Part shown: positions 24,667 to 31,822 of the stretch, piece after piece
Layout of the letters: every line of letters begins with the position of its first letter
Numbering within the stretch: position 1 is the stretch's first letter
NCBI GenBank assembly: GCA_018894615.1
Contig: JAHIPL010000009.1
Coordinates: 1-36,280, forward strand
Length of the DNA stretch: 36,280 nt
Direction of reading: 5' to 3'
Origin: Acidobacteriota bacterium
GTDB taxonomy: Bacteria; Acidobacteriota; Aminicenantia; Aminicenantales; Aminicenantaceae
The notes under the pieces: generated by a model
The model's database searches: none
What the model was told of the DNA's origin: nothing
What the model saw: only the letters and a program-made list of their open reading frames with translations
Made by a program: the position numbers and the translations under genes

Positions 24667-25077
24667 TCAGGCGGAAGTCTCGCCGATGAAGTGAAATTCC
24701 TCATCGAATCGAAGGGCGACTCCCTGTTTTTTCCCCATTCGGAGGGGCTCCTCCAGTCGAATGGTGATGCCTTTCAGCCGCAGTTTGAGCTTTTTCCCTT
24801 CCGTCAGCTTGTCGGGAATTTCGATGACGAGGGTCAGCCGGGATCCGACCGTGACACCGGAATTCAGGCAGAAGTAGGCTCCGGTGGAACTGATGTTTTC
24901 AAGAATGGTCTCTTCCCGAAAGGATTGTCCTTCCGGAAGGGTGCCCTCCACCGCGGCTGTAAGCGGCAGATCGAGGCGCCATTCCCTTCTACGGTCGACG
25001 GTCACATCGCCTTTTTTTTTATCGGTTTTTGCCGTGTTCTGAATCGATTTTTTTTTTGAAGTTGCTGTCTTCGTCAT
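24667..25077 (-). CDS. PilZ domain protein with intact c-di-GMP motifs
   Basis: 136 aa. A Lys/Ser/Thr-rich N-terminal tail of about 25 residues precedes a single PilZ domain. Both ligand motifs are present: the RxxxR stretch in DRRREWRLDLPL and the NxSxxG in ENISSTGAYF. It should therefore bind c-di-GMP. It lacks any output domain and may act by protein contact. It starts 24 bp after the LuxR-type regulator, with GAGGT in the leader, so the two are likely cotranscribed. Confidence 0.85.
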   Translation of the reverse strand: MTKTATSKKKSIQNTAKTDKKKGDVTVDRRREWRLDLPLTAAVEGTLPEGQSFREETILENISSTGAYFCLNSGVTVGSRLTLVIEIPDKLTEGKKLKLRLKGITIRLEEPLRMGKKQGVALRFDEEFHFIGETSA

Positions 25078-25101
25078 AGTTACCTCGTGAATCGAGACCG
25101 C

Positions 25102-25842
25102 CTAGAAAAGAGCGGAATTAATGGCATACAGAGCGAGCTGAAGCCGGCTGTGAGTGTCCAGTTTGGCGTAAATGCTTTTGATGTGCGAACGTACGGTGTT
25201 TTTACTGATGAACATCGCCTCTGCGATTTCATCGTTGCTCTTTCCCTGCCCGATGAGCCGGAGAACCCGGAATTCCGTCGGCGTCAGCTGGTCGAGCGTT
25301 TTTTCTTTGAGATCCCGCCCGACTACGGAAACGATTCTGTCCATGATGCTGCTCATTTTATCTCTCGGCAGCCAGATCTCCCCTCGATGGACGACGCGAA
25401 TGGCCTCTCCGAGCTGATTGGAGGACTCATTCAAATCAAAGTATCCCCGGACTCCGGTGTTGATCAGGCTCACGATTTCTTCTTGTGAAGGGATGCTCCC
25501 GAGAAGGATCATCTGTGATTTTTCGTGTTCCTTGGAGATTTCATGAACCGCTTTGCAGATCTCGCGGAGATTGGGAAGGGTTTCGGTGTTGGTGAAAAGA
25601 ATGACGTTGGGATTCAGGCTGCGGATGGACTGAAGAAAATTTTCGATAGTGCTTTTCTCGACATTGATGATTTCAATTTCTTCATAGGATTCCAGGGCCT
25701 TCATGATGCCGGAAAGTATAAAATCCGATGTGCAGTACAGAAGAACCTGAATCCGGTCTTTGCTGTCGGGAAGTGAGTTGTCTTTATTCATCGGCAGGAC
25801 TTTCTTGGAATCCCCCTGAGATGGTGATGACTTTTTTGACAT
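25102..25842 (-). CDS. LuxR/NarL-type regulator with a degenerate receiver
   Basis: 246 aa. The C-terminal 65 residues form a NarL-type helix-turn-helix (LTPTEFRVLRLIGQGKSNDE, then ISKNTVRSHIKSIYAKL). The N-terminal domain has the receiver pattern but not its chemistry. The acidic pair is replaced in VLLYCTSDF, the phospho-Asp position reads Thr in VILFTNTE, and the Lys position reads Leu in GYFDLNES. It is probably phosphorylation-independent. The start could also be the ATG at 25791. A TTGACA promoter with a palindrome in its spacer lies directly upstream, which may indicate autoregulation. Confidence 0.88.
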   Translation of the reverse strand: MSKKSSPSQGDSKKVLPMNKDNSLPDSKDRIQVLLYCTSDFILSGIMKALESYEEIEIINVEKSTIENFLQSIRSLNPNVILFTNTETLPNLREICKAVHEISKEHEKSQMILLGSIPSQEEIVSLINTGVRGYFDLNESSNQLGEAIRVVHRGEIWLPRDKMSSIMDRIVSVVGRDLKEKTLDQLTPTEFRVLRLIGQGKSNDEIAEAMFISKNTVRSHIKSIYAKLDTHSRLQLALYAINSALF

Positions 25843-25854
25843 AATTTCCTGATA

Positions 25855-25883
25855 ATATTATAGAAACAAATTTGTTCTGTCAA
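25855..25883 (-). promoter_or_regulatory. Promoter of the LuxR-type regulator
   Basis: Minus strand: TTGACA (25883-25878), then TAATAT after 17 nt (25860-25855) or TATAAT after 15 nt (25862-25857). The leader to the ATG at 25842 would be only 6-8 nt. Confidence 0.6.
25865..25876. promoter_or_regulatory. Operator-like palindrome AACAAATTTGTT
   Basis: A perfect 12-bp palindrome lying between the -35 and -10 of the LuxR-type gene. Position and symmetry fit a repressor or autoregulatory site. Confidence 0.45.
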
Positions 25884-25923
25884 GCATGGCAACGGGGATT
25901 GAAATGGATTGAAAAGGAAGGGT

Positions 25924-26295
25924 TCAGGATGTTTTCTGTATGTTGAAAGCGCGTTTGAGCAGCAGGGTGATGAGCTGCGAATTCCCCTCCGCTTCTGTTC
26001 TGACAAGAATCACTCTTCCCGATATATTCAGAAAGAGGGGATTTTCAAGAATGAGGGTTCGGGGAATTTTTAGGGACAGGTGGAGGCAGGACCCGATCAG
26101 CACACGGGCCTCAAGGCGAAAAGTGGCATGTTGTGAGCTGATGGCTTTCAGGTTGGTGTTTTCCTCGAATATCCGATCGGAGGCATCCAGTCCGGAGACC
26201 GAAGCGGGAAGAGAGAGCTGGAAAAGCCGCTCTCTCTTCTGCGCTCCGGACAGGGTTGGATTGGAGGTTTGCTGCATCATTTTTTCAGTATTCAT
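25924..26295 (-). CDS. PilZ-like protein with degenerate ligand motifs (copy 2)
   Basis: 123 aa from the ATG at 26295, which has AGGGG 5 nt before it; an in-frame start at 26355 lies upstream of the promoter. It follows the same plan as the PilZ protein at 24.7 kb: FQLSLPASVSGLDASDRIFE, then KAISSQHATF, then IGSCLHLSLKIP and LNISGRVILV. The second Arg of RxxxR is Gln, and the NxSxxG motif reads AISSQH, so c-di-GMP binding is unlikely. Function unknown; possibly a partner of the intact copy. Confidence 0.65.
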   Translation of the reverse strand: MNTEKMMQQTSNPTLSGAQKRERLFQLSLPASVSGLDASDRIFEENTNLKAISSQHATFRLEARVLIGSCLHLSLKIPRTLILENPLFLNISGRVILVRTEAEGNSQLITLLLKRAFNIQKTS

Positions 26296-26305
26296 TGTTG
26301 CCCCT

Positions 26306-26334
26306 ATTGTGCCCTGCGAGGCCGGAGGGGACAA
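26306..26334 (-). promoter_or_regulatory. Candidate promoter of PilZ-like copy 2
   Basis: Minus strand: TTGTCC (26334-26329), 17 nt, CACAAT (26311-26306), then 10 nt to the ATG. The conserved upstream box at 26345-26364 ends 10 nt before its -35. Confidence 0.4.
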
Positions 26335-26414
26335 TCCCTCACCCGGATGATTCAAGGGGTGAGATTTGACGCATTCGTCTCATCCTAATGGGGGGGTGAG
26401 GGATTAATCGTCCC
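26328..26414. repeat. Long imperfect inverted repeat
   Basis: Three nested arms pair. GGGAC (26328-26332) pairs with GTCCC (26410-26414). AATCCCTCACCC (26333-26344) pairs perfectly with 26394-26405. GGATGA (26345-26350) pairs with TCATCC (26380-26385). That gives about 23 bp of stem with bulges of 4 and 8 nt and a 29-nt loop. It overlaps the PilZ-like copy 2 promoter, so it may be protein-binding DNA rather than RNA. Confidence 0.5.
26345..26364 (-). promoter_or_regulatory. Shared upstream box (PilZ-like copy 2)
   Basis: Minus strand: TCACCCCT, 4-nt spacer, TCATCC. The TCATCC ends exactly 10 nt before the -35 TTGTCC. The same two blocks at the same TCATCC to -35 distance precede PilZ-like copy 3. 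Confidence 0.45.
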
Positions 26415-26454
26415 AAAGACGGAATACCGGAGAGGATGGCTGAAAGGGCCTTCG

Positions 26455-26817
26455 TCAATCCTTATCCGACTGGATGATGTATCTGTTTTCGAATTTGAGG
26501 GAGACCCTCTGCAGGGAGTGGTCATCCTTCGCTGCTTCGACAAAGACCACTTTTCCTTTGATGATGAGCTTCAGGTCTTCGTTGTCGGAAAGCTGAGGGG
26601 GGAGATCCACCGTCAGCCGCAGATCGGTGCCGATCAGGACTGGTGTCGACATCCGGAAAGACGAACCGTTATGACTGATGTAGGAGAGAACGGTCTCTTC
26701 GGAAAAGGGGCGTCCCGAGCCGTCCATCCCCTGGACAATGGTTTTGAGAGGAAGTTTGAAACCCTGTTCATTGACGCCCCTGTCACCGCAGGTCTCCTTT
26801 CGAATTTTCCTGTGCAT
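26455..26817 (-). CDS. PilZ-like protein with degenerate ligand motifs (copy 3)
   Basis: 120 aa. AAGGA lies 7-8 nt before the ATG. The layout matches the other two copies: GFKLPLKTIVQGMDGSGRPF, then YISHNGSSFRM, then LIGTDLRLTVDLPPQ and LIIKGKVVFVE. The RxxxR arginines are missing and the Asn of NxSxxG is Tyr, though the Gly remains. c-di-GMP binding is therefore doubtful. It has its own promoter and is divergent from proS. It is probably a diverged paralogue of the copies at 24.7 and 25.9 kb. Confidence 0.62.
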   Translation of the reverse strand: MHRKIRKETCGDRGVNEQGFKLPLKTIVQGMDGSGRPFSEETVLSYISHNGSSFRMSTPVLIGTDLRLTVDLPPQLSDNEDLKLIIKGKVVFVEAAKDDHSLQRVSLKFENRYIIQSDKD

Positions 26818-26848
26818 AACACTTCCTTTTCACATGTTTGGCGAGCAT

Positions 26849-26877
26849 AGAATCGCACAACGGAAGGGTCCGGTCAA
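26849..26877 (-). promoter_or_regulatory. Candidate promoter of PilZ-like copy 3
   Basis: Minus strand: TTGACC (26877-26872), 17 nt, GATTCT (26854-26849, only 3 of 6). The weak -10 would fit dependence on an activator bound to the box just upstream. The leader is about 25 nt with AAGGA. Confidence 0.35.
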
Positions 26878-26907
26878 TCACCCCTGTGGATGAAATTTAG
26901 GGGTGAT
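26877..26907. promoter_or_regulatory. Inverted repeat and shared upstream box (PilZ-like copy 3)
   Basis: ATCACCCCT (26877-26885) and AGGGGTGAT (26899-26907) form perfect 9-bp arms around 13 nt. Read on the minus strand it contains TCACCCCT then TCATCC, with TCATCC ending 10 nt before the -35, as at copy 2. It abuts the -35, a class II activator position. Seven T follow on the plus strand, but a terminator here has no upstream plus-strand gene. Confidence 0.5.
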
Positions 26908-26955
26908 ATCCGTTTTTTTCGCATAAGGCGGGATCTTGCCCGTATGCTCGTTCAA

Positions 26956-26984
26956 TTGACAAAAAACGGCCCTCTGGATAGAAT
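26956..26984 (+). promoter_or_regulatory. proS promoter
   Basis: Perfect TTGACA (26956-26961), 17 nt, TAGAAT (26979-26984). The leader of about 23 nt contains GGGAG 6 nt before a TTG start. Confidence 0.72.
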
Positions 26985-27013
26985 GAACGGGATTAAAAAG
27001 ACGGGAGTCCAAC

Positions 27014-28462
27014 TTGATCAAAGAAGATCGACGAGTGAAGCAGATAACACCGAAAAGTGAAGATTTTTCGAAGTGGTATGTGGAGATTATTCGAAAGACG
27101 GAAATGGCGGATTACGCCCCGGTCAAGGGGATGATGGTCATTCGGCCCTACGGCTATTCCATCTGGGAACATATTCAGAGCGGCCTTGATCGGCGGATCA
27201 AGGAGACCGGCCATTCCAATGCCTATTTTCCGTTGTTCATCCCCGAGTCCAGCCTTCAAAAGGAAGCGGAGCACGTGGAAGGTTTCACTCCGGAAGTGGC
27301 CTGGGTTACCCAGGGCGGAACGGAAGAACTGGAGGAACGGCTGGCGGTTCGCCCGACGTCGGAAGCCATCATCGGAAGCATGTATTCCAAATGGATCAAA
27401 TCCTACCGCGATCTGCCCCTGCTCATCAATCAGTGGGCCAACATCGTTCGCTGGGAAAAGGTGACGCGCCCCTTCATCCGGACCACGGAATTCCTGTGGC
27501 AGGAGGGGCACACCGTGCACGAAACGGCGGAGGAAGCCCAGGAAGAGACCATGAAGATCCTCGCCCTCTACAAGGAGTTCGCCGAGACCGAACTGGCCAT
27601 TCCCGTTTTGAGCGGAATAAAGTCGGACCGGGAAAAATTCGCCGGGGCCGAGGCCACCTATGCCATCGAAGGCCTCATGGGAGACGGCAAGGCGCTTCAG
27701 ATGGGAACTTCTCACAATCTGGGGCAGCATTTTTCCAAAGTTTTTCAGATCCGTTTTGAGGACAGGGAACAGACGCTTCAGTATGCCTGGCAGACGTCGT
27801 GGGGAATGTCCACACGGCTGGTCGGCGCCGTGGTGATGAGCCATGGAGACGATTCCGGCCTGAGGCTTCCTCCCCGGATCGCGCCCATCCAGGTCGTGAT
27901 CGTGCCCATCTCCATCGGCGACTGGAAAGAAACCATCCTTCCCACTGCTGGAAAACTGGCGGCCGGGCTCAAAAAAAGCGGCGTGCGTGTTTATCTGGAC
28001 CAGAGAGAGGAATACACGCCGGGCTGGAAGTTTGCAGACTGGGAGATGCGGGGCGTCCCGCTGCGGCTTGAAATCGGACCCCGGGATGTGAAATCCGGCC
28101 AGGCAGTAGCCGTCAGAAGGGACACGGGAGCCAAGGAGAGCCTTTCCCTTGACAGCCTGCCTCAGGCGGTTCCCGAACTCCTGCAGTCCATTCAGGACAA
28201 TCTGTTCAATCAGGCCCTGGATTTCCGCCGGGCCAACACGAGAAGCGTCTGCGATTACGAGGAATTCAAAAAAGTCATCGAAACAAAAAGGGGGTTTCTG
28301 CTGGTTCCCTGGTGCGGTGATCGGGCCTGCGAGGATAAAATCAAGGAAGAGACCATGGCCACCATCCGGGTCATTCCTCTGACTGAGGAGAAGACGGAGG
28401 GCGTTTGCATCAGGTGCGAAAAAAAGGCGGGTCAACAGGCTTATTTCGCCCGGTCCTACTGA
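27014..28462 (+). CDS. proS: Prolyl-tRNA synthetase, archaeal/eukaryotic type
   Basis: 482 aa. Charges tRNA-Pro. It has the short architecture without the editing insertion of standard bacterial ProRS. Class II motif 2 is IRTTEFLWQEGHTVHETAEEA-like and motif 3 lies in HGDDSGLRLPPRIAPIQVV. The extra C-terminal domain with cysteines (CGDRACEDK, CIRCEKKAG) ends in a terminal Tyr (FARSY), as in archaeal and eukaryotic enzymes. The start is TTG at 27014, chosen for GGGAG 6 nt upstream; a GTG at 27035 is possible. A bacterial genome with this form probably gained it by old transfer. Confidence 0.95.
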   Translation: MIKEDRRVKQITPKSEDFSKWYVEIIRKTEMADYAPVKGMMVIRPYGYSIWEHIQSGLDRRIKETGHSNAYFPLFIPESSLQKEAEHVEGFTPEVAWVTQGGTEELEERLAVRPTSEAIIGSMYSKWIKSYRDLPLLINQWANIVRWEKVTRPFIRTTEFLWQEGHTVHETAEEAQEETMKILALYKEFAETELAIPVLSGIKSDREKFAGAEATYAIEGLMGDGKALQMGTSHNLGQHFSKVFQIRFEDREQTLQYAWQTSWGMSTRLVGAVVMSHGDDSGLRLPPRIAPIQVVIVPISIGDWKETILPTAGKLAAGLKKSGVRVYLDQREEYTPGWKFADWEMRGVPLRLEIGPRDVKSGQAVAVRRDTGAKESLSLDSLPQAVPELLQSIQDNLFNQALDFRRANTRSVCDYEEFKKVIETKRGFLLVPWCGDRACEDKIKEETMATIRVIPLTEEKTEGVCIRCEKKAGQQAYFARSY

Positions 28463-28495
28463 CATGGCATCCTAAAAACCGGTGGACCTTGAACC

Positions 28496-29137
28496 GTGAC
28501 TGACAACAAACCGGACTTCAAACAGGAGCGGGAGCGCATGGTCAGCGCTCAGGTCGAATTCCGGGGTGTGCGGGATGAATGTGTGCTCGCGGCCATGCGG
28601 AAAATCCCCCGCCATCTATTCGTGCCCGCCCGGCAGAGAATTCACGCCTACAGGGACGAACCGCTATCGATCGGCGAAGGACAGACCATCTCCCAGCCCT
28701 ATATCGTAGCCTATATGACCGAGGCCCTGGCGCTGAAAAGCACGGACCGGGTGTTGGAAATCGGAACGGGATCCGGCTATCAGACAGCCGTCCTGGCGGA
28801 AATTGTGAGGGAAGTGAACACGGTTGAAGTGTTGGAACGGCTGTCACGGAAGGCGCAGGCCCTGCTTCACGAACTGGGCTACGGAAACATCTCCTTCCAC
28901 ATCGGAGACGGAAATTCCGGCTGGCCGAACCATCATCCGTATGATGCCGTTCTCGTCACCGCCGCCCCGGAAAAGATACCACCGGCCCTTCAGCACCAGT
29001 TGAAACCGGAAGGGCGGCTCATCGCTCCGGTCGGTGTGCTCCATCAGGAACTGGTCCTTGTGCGGCGGGAAGGGGACCGGTTCATCTCAAAATCCCTCCT
29101 TCCCGTCCGCTTTGTCCCCCTCGTCAAGATTCACTGA
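28496..29137 (+). CDS. pcm: Protein-L-isoaspartate O-methyltransferase
   Basis: 213 aa with a GTG start and GGTGG about 9 nt upstream. It methylates isoaspartyl residues of damaged proteins using SAM. SAM motif I is VLEIGTGSGYQTAVLAEI; the family-specific GEGQTISQPYIVAYM and DAVLVTAAPEKIP are intact. It lies 33 bp after proS, so the two are probably cotranscribed. Converges on a minus-strand gene with 47 bp and no clear terminator between. Confidence 0.95.
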   Translation: MTDNKPDFKQERERMVSAQVEFRGVRDECVLAAMRKIPRHLFVPARQRIHAYRDEPLSIGEGQTISQPYIVAYMTEALALKSTDRVLEIGTGSGYQTAVLAEIVREVNTVEVLERLSRKAQALLHELGYGNISFHIGDGNSGWPNHHPYDAVLVTAAPEKIPPALQHQLKPEGRLIAPVGVLHQELVLVRREGDRFISKSLLPVRFVPLVKIH

Positions 29138-29184
29138 GAATCATCCCCCCGTATCGCTTTCGCTGCCGCGTCAACGTTTCCGGT

Positions 29185-29703
29185 TCAGGGACTACGGACC
29201 TCAAAATCGAACATTTTGGTCACGGAGGCGTTGCGCAGCTTGTCGTGAAGGACGGCCCGGAACTTGTATTTCCCGGGGGGGAGTTCTCCCTGGAGATCCA
29301 GGGAATTCTGGGCGTACATGTCGAGCACGGGTTTGCGGGCCATGTAGTGCATGTTGAGAAGTTCTTTTTGTTCCCAGATGACCTCCTTGCCCTCGGCATC
29401 GAGGACGGCCATGTCCTGGGTGTACCAGATTTCGTAGATGCCTTCCCTAACGACGGTGAAAATGTTCTGCGGTTCGTAATAGATGAGCAGGGTTCCGTTT
29501 TTGTCGATGACCGGTTCCCTGACGGGGACAAAGGATGCGTACCCAAGGATCTGGCTGCAGAGAGTAAAATCCTGAAAACCGAGCTCGCCCTGGTTCTGCA
29601 GATCGATGATCCGGGTCTTCAGGTCCCGCACCTCGGTCGACTGAGCGAAAACCCCCGCAATCAACAGGAATGCGGTCAGTCCCGCGAGCGCCGTTTTTTT
29701 CAT
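29185..29703 (-). CDS. Secreted hypothetical protein
   Basis: 172 aa from the ATG at 29703, which has AAGGAG 7 nt before it. A signal peptide (MKKTALAGLTAFLLIAGVFAQ) is followed by a mature domain rich in beta-strand-like stretches (GTLLIYYEPQNIFTVVREGI, YEIWYTQDMAVLDAEGKEVI, GELPPGKYKFRAVLHDKL). I do not recognise the family. The pattern of a short ligand- or protein-binding beta domain in the periplasm is inference. It is 32 bp after lpxB, probably the last gene of that operon. Confidence 0.7.
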   Translation of the reverse strand: MKKTALAGLTAFLLIAGVFAQSTEVRDLKTRIIDLQNQGELGFQDFTLCSQILGYASFVPVREPVIDKNGTLLIYYEPQNIFTVVREGIYEIWYTQDMAVLDAEGKEVIWEQKELLNMHYMARKPVLDMYAQNSLDLQGELPPGKYKFRAVLHDKLRNASVTKMFDFEVRSP

Positions 29704-29735
29704 GTTCTTCTCCTTAAATGGGTTTTCTTTTGTTG

Positions 29736-30875
29736 TCAAGAGATCTTCTGAATAAGACGATGAAGTTCGGCAGCGGCGTTCTCCGAAGCTTTCGACTCAC
29801 CCAGCTCGGCTCTGATCAGGCGAAACTCTTCCACCATGGCGTCCCGTACCTCGGCATTTTCAAGAATACGGGCTGTTTCCGCGGCCAGATTCCCGGGCGT
29901 GAATTGATCCTGAATGAGCTCCGGAATGACGGTTTTTCCGGCCAGGATGTTGACGATGCTGTAGCGGTTAATGCGGACGAAGGGTTTTCCCAGCCGGTAG
30001 GTGAGAGGAGAGAGCCGGTAGAAGGCGATAACGGGCGTTTCCAGAAGAGCCGCTTCCAGGTTGGCCGTGCCGCAGGAAGAAAGGGCCAGGTCGGCCGCCG
30101 CCAGGGCGTCGTAGGAGTCTTCCTCGATGAGAACATTAGGAATAATGTCACCGGGAAAGGCCTCTTTCAGTATGCCGGGGCTGAGATGTTCGGCTTTGAC
30201 CACAACAAACTGCGCCGCAAATTGTTTATGAATAAGGGCCAGTGCTTCCATGAGGATGGAGGCGTGGTGACGGATTTCACTCCCTCGGCTTCCGGGGAGA
30301 ACGGCGATGAGAGGGCGGTCCGGGTCAAGTCCGTGTTTTTGACAGAATTCAGCCCGCCCGGTCCGCGCCTTGACTCTCTCGATCAGAGGATGACCGACAA
30401 AGACGGCCGGGATGCCGTATTTTTCGAAAAGCGGGCCTTCAAATGGGAAAATGTAGAGCATGCGGGCCACGTTTTTCCGCAGCGTGTGAATGCGTCCACG
30501 GCGCCAGGCCCAGATTGTGGGGCTGATGTAGTAGCAGACGGGAATACCGAAGCGCCGAAGCCGCCGGGCCAGACGAAGATTGAAATCAGGGGAATCGATG
30601 AGCACGGCCGCGTCCGGCCGCCGTGTTTTTGCCTCCGCAAGGACATCCTCAAAAATGCGCCGAATGCGCGGCAGGTGGGAAACCACTTCGATGAGCCCGG
30701 TGACAGCCAGGTCTTCCATGGGATGGATAAGATCGACCCCTGCTTTCACCATGGAGGGCCCGCCGATTCCAAAAAATAATCCGTCTCCATACCGTTCGGA
30801 ATAAGCCAGCGTCAGGGAGGCTCCATAATTGTCTCCCGACTGCTCTCCGGCGACGATCAGGATGGATCGCGTCAT
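29736..30875 (-). CDS. lpxB: Lipid-A-disaccharide synthase
   Basis: 379 aa from the ATG at 30875, which overlaps the preceding stop as ATGA; a longer in-frame reading runs back through the pseudopilin genes and is not real. It joins UDP-diacylglucosamine and lipid X. Typical blocks are IVAGEQSGDNYGASL, YYISPTIWAWRRGRI, VLPGSRGSEI and LSSCGTANLEAALL. It shows that the cell makes lipid A. Confidence 0.94.
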   Translation of the reverse strand: MTRSILIVAGEQSGDNYGASLTLAYSERYGDGLFFGIGGPSMVKAGVDLIHPMEDLAVTGLIEVVSHLPRIRRIFEDVLAEAKTRRPDAAVLIDSPDFNLRLARRLRRFGIPVCYYISPTIWAWRRGRIHTLRKNVARMLYIFPFEGPLFEKYGIPAVFVGHPLIERVKARTGRAEFCQKHGLDPDRPLIAVLPGSRGSEIRHHASILMEALALIHKQFAAQFVVVKAEHLSPGILKEAFPGDIIPNVLIEEDSYDALAAADLALSSCGTANLEAALLETPVIAFYRLSPLTYRLGKPFVRINRYSIVNILAGKTVIPELIQDQFTPGNLAAETARILENAEVRDAMVEEFRLIRAELGESKASENAAAELHRLIQKIS

Positions 30876-31396
30876 CTTGAGTCGTCCCGGCCGAAATAGA
30901 CGATTTCGGGCGGCTGTTCCGGATTCTTCCCCAGAAAAAACAACCACTTGTCGTATGATTCCTGCTTGTCGAGGATTTGAATGGATGATTCGGTGGAGGC
31001 GCTGACGACGCCGATGATGCGGGGTTGAGCCATCGCCTTCAGGACCCGGAAAGGAGCGACGAGGATCTTCTGAATCCCAGACTGATCGGCTGCGGATGTT
31101 TCGGGATGGACAAGAATAATGTTCCATTCCCCCGATTCGGTCATCGGGTCTGGATACAATCTGCGAATGAATTTTTCTTCCCCCAGAATTTCGAGACTGT
31201 CGGGGAATGCCCCCGGATTTTTTTGGGTGTAGAGGCGGATGGCTTCCACATACTGGCTGCCGCGGAAGATGAGTTCCTCCTCCCACTCCCTCTGAATCTG
31301 GGTTTTCCAGACAGGGACGGCGGCGAGGAGGCCGATGCCCAGGATGGCGATGAGGAACATGAGGAGAAGGATGGTGTAGCCGCGGGATTTTACCAT
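30872..31396 (-). CDS. Pseudopilin-like protein without Glu5
   Basis: 174 aa. A short basic leader MVKSRG is followed by the type IV pilin helix YTILLLMFLIAILGIGLLAA. The usual Glu at mature position 5 is Leu, as is known for minor pseudopilins of the GspK type. The mature part shares the block RLYPDPMTESGEWNII with the next two genes. Likely inner-membrane/periplasmic component of a type II secretion-like or pilus machine. It overlaps lpxB by ATGA and the upstream gene by 7 bp. Confidence 0.72.
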   Translation of the reverse strand: MVKSRGYTILLLMFLIAILGIGLLAAVPVWKTQIQREWEEELIFRGSQYVEAIRLYTQKNPGAFPDSLEILGEEKFIRRLYPDPMTESGEWNIILVHPETSAADQSGIQKILVAPFRVLKAMAQPRIIGVVSASTESSIQILDKQESYDKWLFFLGKNPEQPPEIVYFGRDDSR

Positions 31397-31788
31397 GTGC
31401 TGTAGAGGGTTCCGTCCTGAGCCGTGTCCTTGGACCCCGAGGTGAGGTCGACGATTCCTGGAATCTGTCCCGAAAAAACGGATTCGTCGGAGAGGGTTTC
31501 AGGCACTTCGATCCAGGTGTCAGAGGAATTGGTGATGGGATCGACGGGAATCCGGAACAGGTATTTGTCATCGACAAGGGACTGAAGGGAGGCGGGGTAG
31601 TGCTTTTTGTCGGTGTAGTACTGGTTGATGAGCATACGCAGCTGAAAGAGGTTTTCCTTGAGGACGGTTTCCTTGGATTTGATGATGGCGTGTTTGAATT
31701 GGGGAAGCGCCAATCCGACCAGAATGCCGATCAGGGTGAAAACGATGATAAGTTCGAGTACGGTGAATCCTTTTTCCTTGGTGGTCAT
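31390..31788 (-). CDS. GspG-like pseudopilin
   Basis: 132 aa. The prepilin peptidase site is KEKG/FTVLELIIVFTLIGILV, with Glu5 present. The mature domain has NLFQLRMLINQYYTDKKHYP and RIPVDPITNSSDTWIEV, like the GspG C-terminal fold. It lies between two relatives, and all three share a DP(M/I)TxS...W block. No other secretion genes are in the window. Confidence 0.8.
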   Translation of the reverse strand: MTTKEKGFTVLELIIVFTLIGILVGLALPQFKHAIIKSKETVLKENLFQLRMLINQYYTDKKHYPASLQSLVDDKYLFRIPVDPITNSSDTWIEVPETLSDESVFSGQIPGIVDLTSGSKDTAQDGTLYSTW

Positions 31789-31822
31789 TCGGGCCTCGCT
31801 CCTTGTTTGTCAGTACCCCCGG

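Noticed and set aside
26296-26320. Sigma54 promoter (GG-N10-GC) before PilZ-like copy 2
   Set aside because: GGCAC-N-GGGC spacing is right, but the GC is only 5 nt before the ATG, so transcription would start inside the gene.
26296-26340. c-di-GMP (GEMM) riboswitch before PilZ-like copy 2
   Set aside because: A short CCTCCGGCCT match exists, but the other conserved GEMM segments and pairing are absent, and the stretch contains the -35 and spacer of the promoter.
26876-26920. Rho-independent terminator (ATCACCCCT hairpin followed by seven T)
   Set aside because: There is no upstream plus-strand gene to terminate, the T-run starts several bases after the stem, and the same motif recurs at another promoter.
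26993-28465. 490-codon minus-strand frame over proS
   Set aside because: Antisense shadow of proS, which has class II synthetase motifs, a strong promoter and a ribosome site.
29736-31577. 613-codon lpxB with a long N-terminal extension
   Set aside because: The extra 234 codons run out of frame through two pseudopilin genes; the family N-terminus starts at 30875 with an ATGA overlap.
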